Source: a bacterium
GTDB taxonomy: Bacteria; Armatimonadota; UBA5829
NCBI GenBank assembly: GCA_021372295.1
Contig: JAJFUS010000033.1
Coordinates: 1-64,000, forward strand
Direction of reading: 5' to 3'
DNA length: 64,000 nucleotides
In this document: piece by piece, positions 27,471-36,393 of the stretch
Layout: each line of letters starts with the position of its first letter
Numbering within the stretch: the stretch's first letter is position 1
Translations under genes and position numbers: made by a program
The notes under the pieces: model-generated
Databases searched by the model: none
What the model was told of the DNA's origin: nothing
The model's input: only the letters and a program-made list of their open reading frames with translations

Positions 27471-28154
27471 ATGATTGACCGATTATTGCTCTTGAATTGC
27501 GTGCTGGCTATTTTGACATTGTGCTGCTGCGCGCATGCATCCGATGATGCTAAGGCAAATCAGACAACTATCGCGCTGCCGTCGGTACAGACAGACAGCA
27601 AGGTCACCGTTGAGCAAGCGATATTACAGCGGCGGTCGGTACGAACGTACTCGTCCGAACCGGTCAGTCTGCAGCAGGTGTCGCAGCTATTGTGGGCTGC
27701 ACAGGGTATTACCGATCCAGCGACTGGGCATCGCACCGCGCCATCAGCTATGGCAACCTATCCGCTCACAGTCTATTTGGTGGCGGCGAATGTGAAAGAC
27801 CTGCCTGCCGGCATATATGAATATATCCCCGACGGTCACAAGCTGAAGTCGATTAAGCAGGGCGACCAGCGCACAAATATCGGCAGCCAGCCTCAGATGA
27901 CAAGCGCGCCAATGCTGCTGGTATATATCGCGGATTACAAGCTGACCGGAGATAAATTCGGCTTGGACAAGGCCAAGGAGTTCGCCTGCATAGAAGCCGG
28001 CCACTCGGCGCAAAACGTGCTTTTGGAGGAAATCGCTCAGGGTCTTATCGGTGTGGGAATGGCCGGGTTCGATGTAGCAAAAACCACTGCCACACTCGGA
28101 CTGACAAAAGGTCAGGAACCGCTGTACGTGGTGTCGGCTGCAATAAAGGGCTAA
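27471..28154 (+). CDS. Exported SagB-type nitroreductase-family oxidoreductase
   Basis: A 227-aa protein with a signal peptide (LLLLNCVLAILTLCCCAHA) and a nitroreductase fold of the SagB type: QRRSVRTYSSEPVSLQQVSQ, LLWAAQGIT, YEYIPDGHKL and GLIGVGMAGFD. The family uses FMN and often oxidises thiazolines in peptide natural products, but many stand-alone members have unknown roles. No peptide-modification genes are nearby. Export of a flavoprotein is unusual and would need cofactor loading outside or Tat-type export; no twin-arginine is visible. The ribosome site is GGAGGA. Confidence 0.82.
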   Translation: MIDRLLLLNCVLAILTLCCCAHASDDAKANQTTIALPSVQTDSKVTVEQAILQRRSVRTYSSEPVSLQQVSQLLWAAQGITDPATGHRTAPSAMATYPLTVYLVAANVKDLPAGIYEYIPDGHKLKSIKQGDQRTNIGSQPQMTSAPMLLVYIADYKLTGDKFGLDKAKEFACIEAGHSAQNVLLEEIAQGLIGVGMAGFDVAKTTATLGLTKGQEPLYVVSAAIKG

Positions 28155-28179
28155 GTCAAAAGGCATTGGGGAGGTATTC

Positions 28180-29673
28180 ATGAATCGTCGCAGTGTATTG
28201 TCCGTATTTGCTTACGCGGCAGTCGCGTTTCAGTTTTCCGTCCTCGCGCTGGCGGATGAAGCTTCAACCACAAAGCGCTTCGAGCACGCAAAAGCAAGCG
28301 AGCCGCAACTGATAGCGTTTGTGAAAAACATGCCCAAAGGCGCGGATTTGCACAATCATGTTAGCGGGGCAGTATATGGAGAAACACGCCTTGATGCAGC
28401 TATAAAGAGCGATCTTTTCTTCGACCCGACTACTTGCAATTTCAGCCGCGAGCAGACTCCCGGCTCTGTTCCGGCGAAAGAGCTTCTCACAAATAATGCT
28501 CTTGCGGCAAAATACCTGGATACCACAAGCATGAGAAGCTGGCGCAGTGCGAACGAGAGCGGACACGACCATTTCTTTGACACGTTCTATCATATGAGCG
28601 TGCCACTGAGCCTGAGTGATTCGCTTACCGAAGTTTTGTCGCGCGCGAAAGCCCAAAACGTCCAGTATATGGAACTGATGGCGAATCCCGTCCCCAGTGA
28701 CGCAATGAATGCTGCCTTGGCTGACCCGCCAAACGTCGATGACCTGGAAAAAGCTCTTGCCCAGATGCAGACGCGCTTCCCAGCAATGATCGCTGCGGCA
28801 AAGACGAACATGGACAGCCTGGACTCTCAGCTCTCCGATCTAGTCGGAACCAAAGCTCCTATTACGGGGGTTGCAGGCCCCATCAACTTCCGCTACATAT
28901 TCAGCGTGAGCAGAACTGTAGCCAATCCCAACTTCTTCGCGCAGATGGCCTGCGGGCTGGCGCTGGTTCAGGCCGATAAGCGTGTGGTATCCGTTAACAT
29001 CCTCGCTCCAGAGGACGATACGATGGCGCGCACGAATTTCGATACCCAGATGCGCATTATCGACTTTCTCTGGAATCGAATGGGCAAGCCCGACCTGACA
29101 CTTCACGCAGGCGAGCTTACTCTCGCAATTTCGCCTGTCGAGGTAATGCGATCCAGAATCCGCAAAACCATCGAAATCGGGCATGCGCGCCGCATCGGCC
29201 ACGGCGTATCCATTGCCTGGGAAGACAACCTGCCGGGTCTGCTGGCAGAAATGAAGCAGAAGCGCATAGCCATCGAGATATGCCTTACCAGCAACGATTC
29301 CATTCTTGGGATCTCAGGAAACAGGCATCCGTTCAGTCTGTACCAAGAAGCCGGTATTCCCATGATCCTGAACACGGACGACGAAGGCGTAAGCCGCGGC
29401 AACCTGACGATGGAGTTTGTGCGAGCCATCAGGACATATAATCTCTCTTACAATGATGTGAAACTGCTGGCTCGCAACAGCATCGAATATTCGTTCTTGC
29501 CCGGAGCGAGCCTTTACGTTAATGGAGACTATTTAAAACTTGTGCCGGAGTTAGCCGATGTCAGAAATCCGGGTTGGACTCCGTCCGCGCGATGTATGGA
29601 ATTGATGAATGCATCTGACAAACTAACTGAAGAAGTTACATTGGAACGAGCTTTTGTCGAGTTTGAAAAGTAA
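28180..29673 (+). CDS. Exported adenosine deaminase family protein
   Basis: A 497-aa amidohydrolase. The metal ligands DLHNHVSGA (H58, H60), the LTLHAGELT segment, RRIGHGVSI and NTDDEGVSRGNL match adenosine deaminases. The length and N-terminal region are more like the secreted ADGF/ADA2 type than cytosolic Add. A signal peptide covers about residues 1-25. It probably deaminates adenosine or a related nucleoside outside the cytoplasm. It forms a three-gene set with the exported protease and the SagB-like protein (22- and 25-bp gaps). Confidence 0.85.
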   Translation: MNRRSVLSVFAYAAVAFQFSVLALADEASTTKRFEHAKASEPQLIAFVKNMPKGADLHNHVSGAVYGETRLDAAIKSDLFFDPTTCNFSREQTPGSVPAKELLTNNALAAKYLDTTSMRSWRSANESGHDHFFDTFYHMSVPLSLSDSLTEVLSRAKAQNVQYMELMANPVPSDAMNAALADPPNVDDLEKALAQMQTRFPAMIAAAKTNMDSLDSQLSDLVGTKAPITGVAGPINFRYIFSVSRTVANPNFFAQMACGLALVQADKRVVSVNILAPEDDTMARTNFDTQMRIIDFLWNRMGKPDLTLHAGELTLAISPVEVMRSRIRKTIEIGHARRIGHGVSIAWEDNLPGLLAEMKQKRIAIEICLTSNDSILGISGNRHPFSLYQEAGIPMILNTDDEGVSRGNLTMEFVRAIRTYNLSYNDVKLLARNSIEYSFLPGASLYVNGDYLKLVPELADVRNPGWTPSARCMELMNASDKLTEEVTLERAFVEFEK

Positions 29674-29770
29674 ACTGCGCGCCTGCGCGATTTTTGCGCC
29701 AAAGGGTTTCGCGAATCTTCAGCATTGGTAGGATATGATATTATGCACGCCACGCTGAGAGGTTCGGGCA

Positions 29771-30133
29771 ATGAATGTTGAGGTCGTCGAGAACGCGCAT
29801 GTGGTGGTTCGAGTAATCGGAGACGTAGAACTACCGAATATAGACGCGCTGCGCGAGGCCATTGAGACGGCTGTCTCAAAGACATCTGACGGGTTCGTAA
29901 TCGACCTCTCAGACGTCGGTTATATTGACAGCGCGGGCATATCGGCTCTGGTATTCGCCTATCGCAGGATTAACCCGTCCGGCGGCAAGCTGGCGGTGGT
30001 CATCGCGGACAAAAACGTGCGGAGGATCATCTCAATTACGCGCCTGGACACTCTTCCCGGCATTTGCATATTCGAAGATATTACCTCGGCGAAAAACTAC
30101 CTCACAAACGAGCCAGATGATCAGCCATCATAA
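29771..30133 (+). CDS. STAS-domain anti-sigma factor antagonist
   Basis: A 120-aa single STAS domain. The segment LSDVGYIDSAGISALV holds the likely phosphorylated serine S54, equal to the site in SpoIIAA and RsbV. Such proteins bind and neutralise an anti-sigma kinase; the phospho-form does not. No partner kinase or phosphatase is adjacent. The last 32 bp overlap the end of the convergent NUDIX gene. Confidence 0.87.
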   Translation: MNVEVVENAHVVVRVIGDVELPNIDALREAIETAVSKTSDGFVIDLSDVGYIDSAGISALVFAYRRINPSGGKLAVVIADKNVRRIISITRLDTLPGICIFEDITSAKNYLTNEPDDQPS

Positions 30134-30638
30134 TGCCGCAGATGGTCTTGGCGTCCTTTATTTCGCCGGAGCGGATGAGATCTATGGCGTCGCGCATACG
30201 CACCTCGACAATCTCGATAAACTCGTCCGCTTCGGGGTTAGCCTCTATCTTTTCCAAGCCTTCCGCAAGAAACGTGTGCAGCATCTCGCTGGAATAACCG
30301 GGGGCAAGATACGACTTGAACATAAGCGTAAGCTTGTTTGCCTTGTAGCCAATCTCCTCGCCTAGTTCCCGCACAACGCAATCGGCAGGGTCTTCATTCG
30401 GGTCGAGCGTTCCTGCGGGAATCTCCAGCAGCGCCTCACCCGCAGCCTGTCTGAACTGCCGCACCATCACTATTTTGTCGTGATCGATAAACGGCACAGC
30501 CGCGACGGCCCCTCTATGCACCACGACTTCCCGAGTGGTCTCCTTGCCATCGGGCAACCTGACCCGATCCACCCGTAGTTTCACCAACCGTCCATCAAAT
30601 GCCAGTCTGCTCTCTAAAGTTTCTTCCTTAAGTTCCAT
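30102..30638 (-). CDS. ADP-ribose pyrophosphatase (NUDIX)
   Basis: A 178-aa NUDIX hydrolase. The box is complete: GTLDPNEDPADCVVREL, then GEEIGY (G-x5-E-x7-REUxEExGU). The preceding VVHRGAVAAVPFIDHDKIV and the later proline-containing helix match the ADP-ribose group. It hydrolyses ADP-ribose to AMP and ribose 5-phosphate. The start at 30638 (MELKEETLESR) is preferred; it overlaps the upstream mscS-like gene by 11 bp. Its 3' end overlaps the STAS gene tail to tail. Confidence 0.88.
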   Translation of the reverse strand: MELKEETLESRLAFDGRLVKLRVDRVRLPDGKETTREVVVHRGAVAAVPFIDHDKIVMVRQFRQAAGEALLEIPAGTLDPNEDPADCVVRELGEEIGYKANKLTLMFKSYLAPGYSSEMLHTFLAEGLEKIEANPEADEFIEIVEVRMRDAIDLIRSGEIKDAKTICGIMMADHLARL

Positions 30639-31677
30639 TTGTCCTCGCCTGCGCGTCGTAAATAAGTCTCCTGACAGGATACGAAATTTCAATATTCTCC
30701 TGCCTGAACCGGATGTGGAGTGCTTTTATATACTCATGCTGCAACAAATACTGCGCGCCAACCTCTGTCGCCCGAAACGTCACCACAAACGTTATGTTAG
30801 AGTCTGCAAAGTCTTTATATCGAAGCACCGGCTCGAACGACAAATCGCCTCCCGGAAACCTGCCGAGCACGTCTTTAGCCACTTCAATAGCGACCTTCTC
30901 TACGCGTTCCAAATCGCTGTCATAGCTGACTCCGCCGTACGTATTCACACTCAAAACGGGGGTCGGAAGAGTCATATTCGTGATGATCGACTGAACCAGC
31001 TTGGCATTGGGAACCAGTACGATGTTGTTCGCCCACAGTCTAATTTGAGTGTTGCGCCAACCCACCAGTTCCACGAACCCTTCCTGGCCGCTGTCGAGCT
31101 TGATATAGTCCCCTGCCCTCACGGTGCGATCCACCACAAGGTAGAAACCGGCGAAAAGGTTTGCGATGGTATCCTGCAGAGCAAGACCCACAGCCAAACC
31201 CGCCACGCCCAAACTCGCGATTACCGCCGTCACTTTGACCCCTAGCGTCGAGAGTATCTGGATAATCCCGATTATCCACACAACCAGGATTACTAGCTTT
31301 TTAAGCATCATAAGGTGCGATCGAGCGGACATGTCCGATCCGAGATTTCTCAGATACCACATTATCGCGAGGTTAACCGCGCCGGTTATCGCAATAAGAA
31401 CCACGACTGCTGTGGCGGCCTCAAAAAGCGAGTTGTATTTGATGACATATTCCTCGAACCGGCTCACCTGGATCAGCGCCATATACGCGCCGCCAAGCAA
31501 AATCAATACGACGACGGGCAGCCGCAGCGCTTGCAGGAGGTCTCTTACCAGGTGATAGTCGCTTTGGTCGAACCCATCCGCAAGCCTGGTCAAAACTACG
31601 CGAGCAATAATTGCTGCCACAACGGCAGCTCCAAAAACCGATCCTGCTTCTATGATGTCTCTGACAAGCGGGGACAT
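30628..31677 (-). CDS. MscS-family mechanosensitive channel
   Basis: A 349-aa small-conductance channel. Four hydrophobic helices lie in the N-terminal half, with the pore helix around GVAGLAVGLALQDTIANLFAG and the beta domain start VVDRTVRAGDYIKLDSGQEG. It releases solutes at high turgor. The start at 31677 (MSPLVRDIIEAG) follows GAGG with an 8-nt gap; an upstream codon would add 15 unlike residues. It is transcribed just before the NUDIX gene and overlaps it. Confidence 0.9.
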   Translation of the reverse strand: MSPLVRDIIEAGSVFGAAVVAAIIARVVLTRLADGFDQSDYHLVRDLLQALRLPVVVLILLGGAYMALIQVSRFEEYVIKYNSLFEAATAVVVLIAITGAVNLAIMWYLRNLGSDMSARSHLMMLKKLVILVVWIIGIIQILSTLGVKVTAVIASLGVAGLAVGLALQDTIANLFAGFYLVVDRTVRAGDYIKLDSGQEGFVELVGWRNTQIRLWANNIVLVPNAKLVQSIITNMTLPTPVLSVNTYGGVSYDSDLERVEKVAIEVAKDVLGRFPGGDLSFEPVLRYKDFADSNITFVVTFRATEVGAQYLLQHEYIKALHIRFRQENIEISYPVRRLIYDAQARTNGT

Positions 31678-31803
31678 ACTACATACCTCATAAGAATAGC
31701 TGAGAACACAAACACGTGCCATTATAACTCAAACCGCCCATTCAGCCAAGGAGGATTAGCGCGCTACGTAGTATAATAGTTGCATATAAACAAGAGGAAT
31801 TAC

Positions 31804-32844
31804 ATGCTCTACGAGAACGATCCTATAAAACAGTTCAGGTTTGCGCTGCTGGCGCTGGTGGCGTTGGTAGCGCTGGGTACACTCGGCTATCATATACTCG
31901 AAAGCTGGACACTCCTCGACTCGCTGTATATGACCGTCATCACCCTGGGCACTGTCGGTTACGAGGTTGTGGCCCCGCTGGATGTTCCGGGAAAAGTGTT
32001 CACGATTGTCCTGATTGTTTTCGGGGTCACTATTGTGTTCTGGGCCGGAGCCAGCCTGGTACAGGCGCTTGTCGGCGAGCAGATATGGCATGCACTGCAG
32101 AGGAAACGAATGCAAAAACAGATATCCAAAATGCGCAATCACTTCATAATATGCGGTTTCGGCCGCATGGGTCAGCAGATCGTCAAGGATCTTCAGCGAG
32201 AAGACGTGTCTCTTTGCGTGATCGAGCGCAATCCAGAGCAGATGCCCAAACTTGTCGCGCAGGATATCCCTTTTATCGAGGGGAACGCCAGCGATGACAA
32301 AATCCTCAAGGCAGCAGGTATCGAGCGAGCGAAGGGTCTGATAACTGTTGCTCCCACCGATGAGGACAACGTATTCATCACTCTGAGCGCTCGCGGTCTC
32401 AACCCGAAGCTATTTATTGTCGCCCGATCGATCCAGGAAGAAAATGAAGACAAGCTCAAGATGGCTGGAGCCGACCGGGTGATGTCGCCTTACGTAATGG
32501 GTGGCAAACGAATGGCGCAGTCAGTGCTTCGACCCAACGTCCTCGACTTCCTCGAACTAGCCATGCACACCGACGACCTCAAGATGATGATCGAGGAACT
32601 CACCATCGGCGCGGGCTCCACTCTGATAAAAAGAAGCCTCGGAGATTCCGGCCTCAAAAGCGATACCGGGATATCGGTAATTGCTGTCAGCAAAGCGTCT
32701 GGCAAAATGATAGCCAACCCTGGTCCCGAAGAAATTCTTCACGAGGGCGATGTGTTGATAGTTCTCGGCGTTCCAGAACAGCTCGATAAAGCGGTAGCTC
32801 TCGCCAACCCCAACCGCGCCGTCGAGCACGTGGAAAGCCTGTAG
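31804..32844 (+). CDS. Potassium channel with RCK (TrkA-N/TrkA-C) domains
   Basis: A 346-aa two-helix channel with cytoplasmic RCK domains. TM1 is about residues 11-30, the pore loop ends in VITLGTVGYEVV, TM2 is about 58-80, then the NAD-type site NHFIICGFGRMGQQIV (TrkA-N) and a TrkA-C domain to the end. The selectivity filter reads TVGYE instead of TVGYG, which is found in some prokaryotic channels. Ligand gating by nucleotide is expected. ATG 31804 follows AGAGGAA. Confidence 0.88.
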   Translation: MLYENDPIKQFRFALLALVALVALGTLGYHILESWTLLDSLYMTVITLGTVGYEVVAPLDVPGKVFTIVLIVFGVTIVFWAGASLVQALVGEQIWHALQRKRMQKQISKMRNHFIICGFGRMGQQIVKDLQREDVSLCVIERNPEQMPKLVAQDIPFIEGNASDDKILKAAGIERAKGLITVAPTDEDNVFITLSARGLNPKLFIVARSIQEENEDKLKMAGADRVMSPYVMGGKRMAQSVLRPNVLDFLELAMHTDDLKMMIEELTIGAGSTLIKRSLGDSGLKSDTGISVIAVSKASGKMIANPGPEEILHEGDVLIVLGVPEQLDKAVALANPNRAVEHVESL

Positions 32845-32890
32845 GTTAGCCCTAATCCGAACCGGGTAACATCTGGCGTGATTTCCTGAA

Positions 32891-33616
32891 ATGGAGCGCG
32901 CCGTGAGAGCACTCATCACCATTCTCTTTTGGGCGATATGCGCAAATGCTGCCGCCTCGCCGACGAGCCAGCTTTACACAGGCGACGCCGTAACCGTGCC
33001 GCCTGGCATAACTCAGTTCCAATGCTATTATGACGCGGCATTCGGCGGGTCGCAGCGGGTCGCTGGAGGATCGCTCACATTCGGCGCAACTAATCGACTG
33101 GACGCAAAGCTGGGCTACGGTTATCTGTGGAACAACGTCGGGCCGGATGTCAGGCTGGGGCCAAATATCGGTGTAAAATGGCGCGTCGTAGGCGACGGAG
33201 CAAAAGAACCGTCATTGGCATTTTCGTCACTTTTCGCAATTAACGATGGAGTTGGCGGCAAACCGCACAAGAACGACTTCGGCGAACTGATGATCGTCCA
33301 ATACCCGACCAAACCGGCAATTCTGCTGCTCAACTATGGGCGGGTATGGGTAGGCGACACTCATGCCTCCGATATCGGATATTTTGCATTCGCAGCCGCT
33401 CGATTTATTAAACCGCACACACTGCTGGCAGCGCTGGAATACTCGGCTCTAAGAAGAGTTATGAACACCCGCCAGGAGCGATCTATCGAACAGATAGCCG
33501 CCGCGTTAGTCTATGCGCCGGACAAAAGCCACAGCTATACGCTCCAACTAGCAGATCTGCTCATCGAGGACAGCTCCACTATGCACTTGTCTCTAGGTAT
33601 AAGCCTGAATTTATAG
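32891..33616 (+). CDS. Exported protein, probable small outer-membrane beta-barrel
   Basis: A 241-aa protein with a signal peptide (about residues 1-22, cleavage near ANAAA). The mature part alternates polar and hydrophobic residues in short strands (GGSLTFGATNRLDAKLGYGY, LAFSSLF, LLLNYGRVWVG) and ends in L-x-L-N-L, in keeping with an outer-membrane barrel. It resembles transporter-like barrel proteins only by pattern; no family is claimed. GTG 32903 is an alternative start. Confidence 0.55.
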   Translation: MERAVRALITILFWAICANAAASPTSQLYTGDAVTVPPGITQFQCYYDAAFGGSQRVAGGSLTFGATNRLDAKLGYGYLWNNVGPDVRLGPNIGVKWRVVGDGAKEPSLAFSSLFAINDGVGGKPHKNDFGELMIVQYPTKPAILLLNYGRVWVGDTHASDIGYFAFAAARFIKPHTLLAALEYSALRRVMNTRQERSIEQIAAALVYAPDKSHSYTLQLADLLIEDSSTMHLSLGISLNL

Positions 33617-33633
33617 GCAAACCGGCCTTTTCG

Positions 33634-33656
33634 ATCAGAAGCGCTTCTGATATAAT
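33634..33656 (+). promoter_or_regulatory. Perfect 18-bp dyad joined to the pdxS -10 box
   Basis: ATCAGAAGCGCTTCTGAT (33634-33651) is a perfect palindrome whose last base begins TATAAT (33651-33656), a consensus -10 element 37 bp before the pdxS ATG. The dyad occupies the spacer where RNA polymerase binds; the -35 region is poor. This geometry fits an operator for a repressor or a spacer-twisting activator. The regulator is unknown. Confidence 0.55.
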
Positions 33657-33692
33657 GTACTCAGACAATGATTTAATAGGGGTGATTCCCAG

Positions 33693-34583
33693 ATGAGTGA
33701 ACAACAGAAATCCACATGGCGGACCAAAGTTGGTCTCGCGGAAATGCTCAAGGGCGGCGTCATAATGGACGTCACCAATGCTGAGCAGGCTAAAATTGCA
33801 GAGGACGCAGGCGCTGTGGCCGTTATGGCGCTGGAGCGCGTTCCGGCCGACATCAGAAAAGAAGGCGGCGTCGCCAGAATGAGCGACCCGCTTGTCATAG
33901 AAGAGATCATGAAAGCCGTCACCATTCCCGTAATGGCTAAAGCGCGCATCGGTCACTTCGCCGAAGCCCAGGTGCTCGAAGCAATGGGCGTAGACTATAT
34001 CGACGAAAGCGAAGTCCTTACACCCGCCGACGAGTCGTTCCATATAGACAAACACCTGTTCAAAGTGCCGTTCGTCTGCGGCTGCAGAGATTTGGGCGAG
34101 GCACTCCGACGCATAGGTGAAGGCGCGGCGATGATCCGAACCAAGGGCGAAGCAGGATCGGGCAATATTGTTGAAGCCGTCAGGCACATGCGAACGGTCA
34201 CATCTCACATGCGCAAGATCCAGAATATGCGCGAAGACGAGCTTATGGCCGAAGCAAAGAACCTCGGCGCGCCGTACGATCTCGTCCTTGAAATTCACAA
34301 GACCGGCAAACTACCCGTCCCGAACTTCTCGGCAGGCGGAATCGCTACCCCGGCCGATGCCTCGCTGATGATGCAGCTCGGCGCGGAGGCGGTGTTCGTG
34401 GGATCGGGCATATTCAAAAGCGAAGACCCCGCACCGCGCGCGAAGGCCATTGTGGACGCCACCACCCATTACATGGACTTCAAGTTGATAGCCGAGCTTT
34501 CCAAGGGTCTGGGCAAGGCAATGGAAGGCCTGGATATTCGCCAACTCGACGAGAAGGAGCTTCTATCCACACGGGGCTGGTAG
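33693..34583 (+). CDS. pdxS: Pyridoxal 5'-phosphate synthase, lyase subunit
   Basis: A 296-aa PdxS that builds PLP from ribose 5-phosphate, glyceraldehyde 3-phosphate and ammonia. Highly conserved segments: [45 protein letters not shown] (Schiff-base lysine) and [20 protein letters not shown]. It forms dodecamers with PdxT. The ribosome site AGGGGTG precedes the ATG. pdxT follows 14 bp later. Confidence 0.97.
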   Translation: MSEQQKSTWRTKVGLAEMLKGGVIMDVTNAEQAKIAEDAGAVAVMALERVPADIRKEGGVARMSDPLVIEEIMKAVTIPVMAKARIGHFAEAQVLEAMGVDYIDESEVLTPADESFHIDKHLFKVPFVCGCRDLGEALRRIGEGAAMIRTKGEAGSGNIVEAVRHMRTVTSHMRKIQNMREDELMAEAKNLGAPYDLVLEIHKTGKLPVPNFSAGGIATPADASLMMQLGAEAVFVGSGIFKSEDPAPRAKAIVDATTHYMDFKLIAELSKGLGKAMEGLDIRQLDEKELLSTRGW

Positions 34584-34597
34584 TCGAGAACTAAGAA

Positions 34598-35251
34598 GTG
34601 AAAAGCATAGAACGTGAAATAGGATTAATAGGGCGGGAATCGCTATCAGGCAGCCAAGTACGCATCGGCGTACTTGGACTGCAAGGCGATTATCAGAAGC
34701 ACCTTGAGATGCTGCAACTTATTGACGGCGTCAATGCGAAAATCGTGCGCACGGCCCAGGAAATCAGGAATTGGTGCGACGGCCTGATTATCCCAGGCGG
34801 CGAAAGCACGACCGTAGGAAAACTGATGCGTCGATATGAGGTGGATACCGCTATAATAGAGCGCGTCGCCGAGGGTATGACCGTCTTCGGCACGTGTACT
34901 GGGATGATCCTGCTTGCTAAAGAAATTGAGGGCAGCGATCAGCACCGCCTGAATCTTATGGACACCGCTGTCCGCCGAAACGCTTATGGCCGCCAGGTAG
35001 ACAGCTTCGAGACCGACCTCAACATACCGTGTCTGGGCAGTAGCGACCTCATGCGAGCTGTGTTTATACGAGCGCCGCAAATCACTTCAATCTCAAGCGA
35101 GGTGGAGGCTCTGGCATGCCTTGAATCCGGCGAGGCTGTAATGGTGAGGCAGGGCAATTGCCTCGCGATATCATTTCACCCCGAACTGACGACCGACACG
35201 CGCGTGCATGAATACTTCGTCGAGATGACAAGGGCAAACGTTCTGATTTAG
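34598..35251 (+). CDS. pdxT: Pyridoxal 5'-phosphate synthase, glutaminase subunit
   Basis: A 217-aa glutaminase that feeds ammonia to PdxS. The family starts at about VRIGVLGLQGDYQKHLEML; the nucleophile is in GTCTGMILL and the His/Glu pair in ISFHPELTTD, with PGGESTTVGK near the front. The first canonical start is GTG 34598, which adds about 20 residues (MKSIEREIGLIGRESLSGSQ) not normally seen. That extension is encoded by a purine-rich, repeat-like stretch, so the natural start may have been changed by repeat insertion. Confidence 0.94.
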   Translation: MKSIEREIGLIGRESLSGSQVRIGVLGLQGDYQKHLEMLQLIDGVNAKIVRTAQEIRNWCDGLIIPGGESTTVGKLMRRYEVDTAIIERVAEGMTVFGTCTGMILLAKEIEGSDQHRLNLMDTAVRRNAYGRQVDSFETDLNIPCLGSSDLMRAVFIRAPQITSISSEVEALACLESGEAVMVRQGNCLAISFHPELTTDTRVHEYFVEMTRANVLI

Positions 35252-35291
35252 TCTTTGATTGGCAGGCGAGAAGCTAACCCAAATATTAAAT

Positions 35292-36017
35292 CTAAGTTCG
35301 ATCTACCATCACCAAATCCTGCTGGAGCTTGATGATCTTTGAGTCAGGATAATAACCCTTCTTAAGCGAAACGCTTGGATATACCAGGGTATTCTTTCCA
35401 ATCAAACAACCCGGGTTCGTAACAACGTTACAGCCGATCTGGCTGCCATCCCCGACAATCGCACCGAACTTCTGCAGCCCAGTATTGTATACCTTGCCGT
35501 CGACCTCGATTTTTACTGTAGGCCGCTTGCCGGTCTTTTGATCTCTTACACTTACAACGGGCACATTGGAAAGTTTGGTTCCAGCGCCCAGATTGACTCC
35601 GCGGCCCAGGATGCTGTCTCCCACATACGCGAAATGCGGGCACTGAGCCGTATCCAACATAATGCAGTTTTTAAGCTCGGATGTGTGCCCCACAATGCAG
35701 TTATTGCCAATAACGACGTCGCCGCGTATATACGCTCCGTGACGGATCTGGCAGTTCTTGCCTATTATCGCCGGGCCTTGAATGAAAGCGCCGGTCTCGA
35801 CCACTGTTCCTTCGCCTATCACCACTGCGTTGCGATCATCTATGTAAGCGCCGCTCATGACTTGTCCGAAGACAGTGTTATCTCCGTCGACGCTCATAAT
35901 ATACTCGAGAGCAAACCTTCCGACCTTTGAAAGCGATTCCCAAACGAATTCGCAACCGTCGAAAAGCCCCTTGAACTCAAAATCGCCGAGGTCAAAAAAG
36001 TCTTCAGGTCTAAGCAT
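35292..36017 (-). CDS. Left-handed beta-helix sugar-nucleotide acyltransferase-like protein
   Basis: A 241-aa protein made mostly of hexapeptide repeats (GTVVETGAFIQGPAIIGKNC, then IRHGAYIRGDVVIGNNCIVG), like the C-terminal acetyltransferase half of GlmU. No pyrophosphorylase domain is present. It may transfer an acyl group to a sugar nucleotide, but the substrate cannot be told. It is transcribed toward pdxT and starts at 36017, next to the palindrome-rich region. Confidence 0.75.
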   Translation of the reverse strand: MLRPEDFFDLGDFEFKGLFDGCEFVWESLSKVGRFALEYIMSVDGDNTVFGQVMSGAYIDDRNAVVIGEGTVVETGAFIQGPAIIGKNCQIRHGAYIRGDVVIGNNCIVGHTSELKNCIMLDTAQCPHFAYVGDSILGRGVNLGAGTKLSNVPVVSVRDQKTGKRPTVKIEVDGKVYNTGLQKFGAIVGDGSQIGCNVVTNPGCLIGKNTLVYPSVSLKKGYYPDSKIIKLQQDLVMVDRT

Positions 36018-36104
36018 CCATAAATCTCCGATCAGAGGTTATCCTAGGAAGATTATAGTGGCACGAGCCGAGAGTGTCAACCGCTCGCGTAATAGCAATC
36101 TTAC

Positions 36105-36313
36105 GGGATTTTTGGGGCTCTGCCCAAATCCCCGACAAAGGCTTCGCCTCTGGACTCCACAAGGAAACCAAGTTTCCTTGACTTTCTGACTCAGAGTTGA
36201 ATGATCCCTTAAGGGATCATTCAACTCTGGAACGGGGATCCAGGGGCCACTCGGCTCCTTGCGGGGTTAAGGGGTGGAACCCCTTATAGGAGTCTGAGGG
36301 TAAAACCCTCAGA
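36105..36313. repeat. Cluster of palindromic (REP-like) hairpins
   Basis: Five stems in about 210 bp. GGGATTT (36105-36111) pairs with AAATCCC (36126-36132). CAAGGAAAC (36160-36168) pairs with GTTTCCTTG (36172-36180). A perfect 38-bp palindrome spans 36192-36229, with centre CCCTTAAGGG. TAAGGGGT (36268-36275) pairs with ACCCCTTA (36279-36286). TCTGAGGGT (36293-36301) pairs with ACCCTCAGA (36305-36313). A small AGGC/GCCT stem lies at 36139-36149. There is no coding frame of interest across the 36018-36393 gap. It lies just upstream of tRNA-Met. Confidence 0.8.
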
Positions 36314-36354
36314 TAATTCCCGCAAAAATGAACTCTCACTAAGCCGCTGAGAAT

Positions 36355-36386
36355 TTGACTTGGCAGGCCCATTCTGGTAATATAAT
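36355..36386 (+). promoter_or_regulatory. Promoter of tRNA-Met
   Basis: TTGACT (36355-36360), a 17-nt spacer, then TAATAT (36378-36383), which overlaps TATAAT (36381-36386). The tRNA begins 8 bp after the second box. Close match to the sigma-70 consensus in the expected place. Confidence 0.65.
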
Positions 36387-36393
36387 GATGCGC

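Noticed and set aside
33617-33692. Riboswitch upstream of pdxS
   Set aside because: The space between the promoter and ATG is too short for a known aptamer; the dyad lies in the promoter itself.
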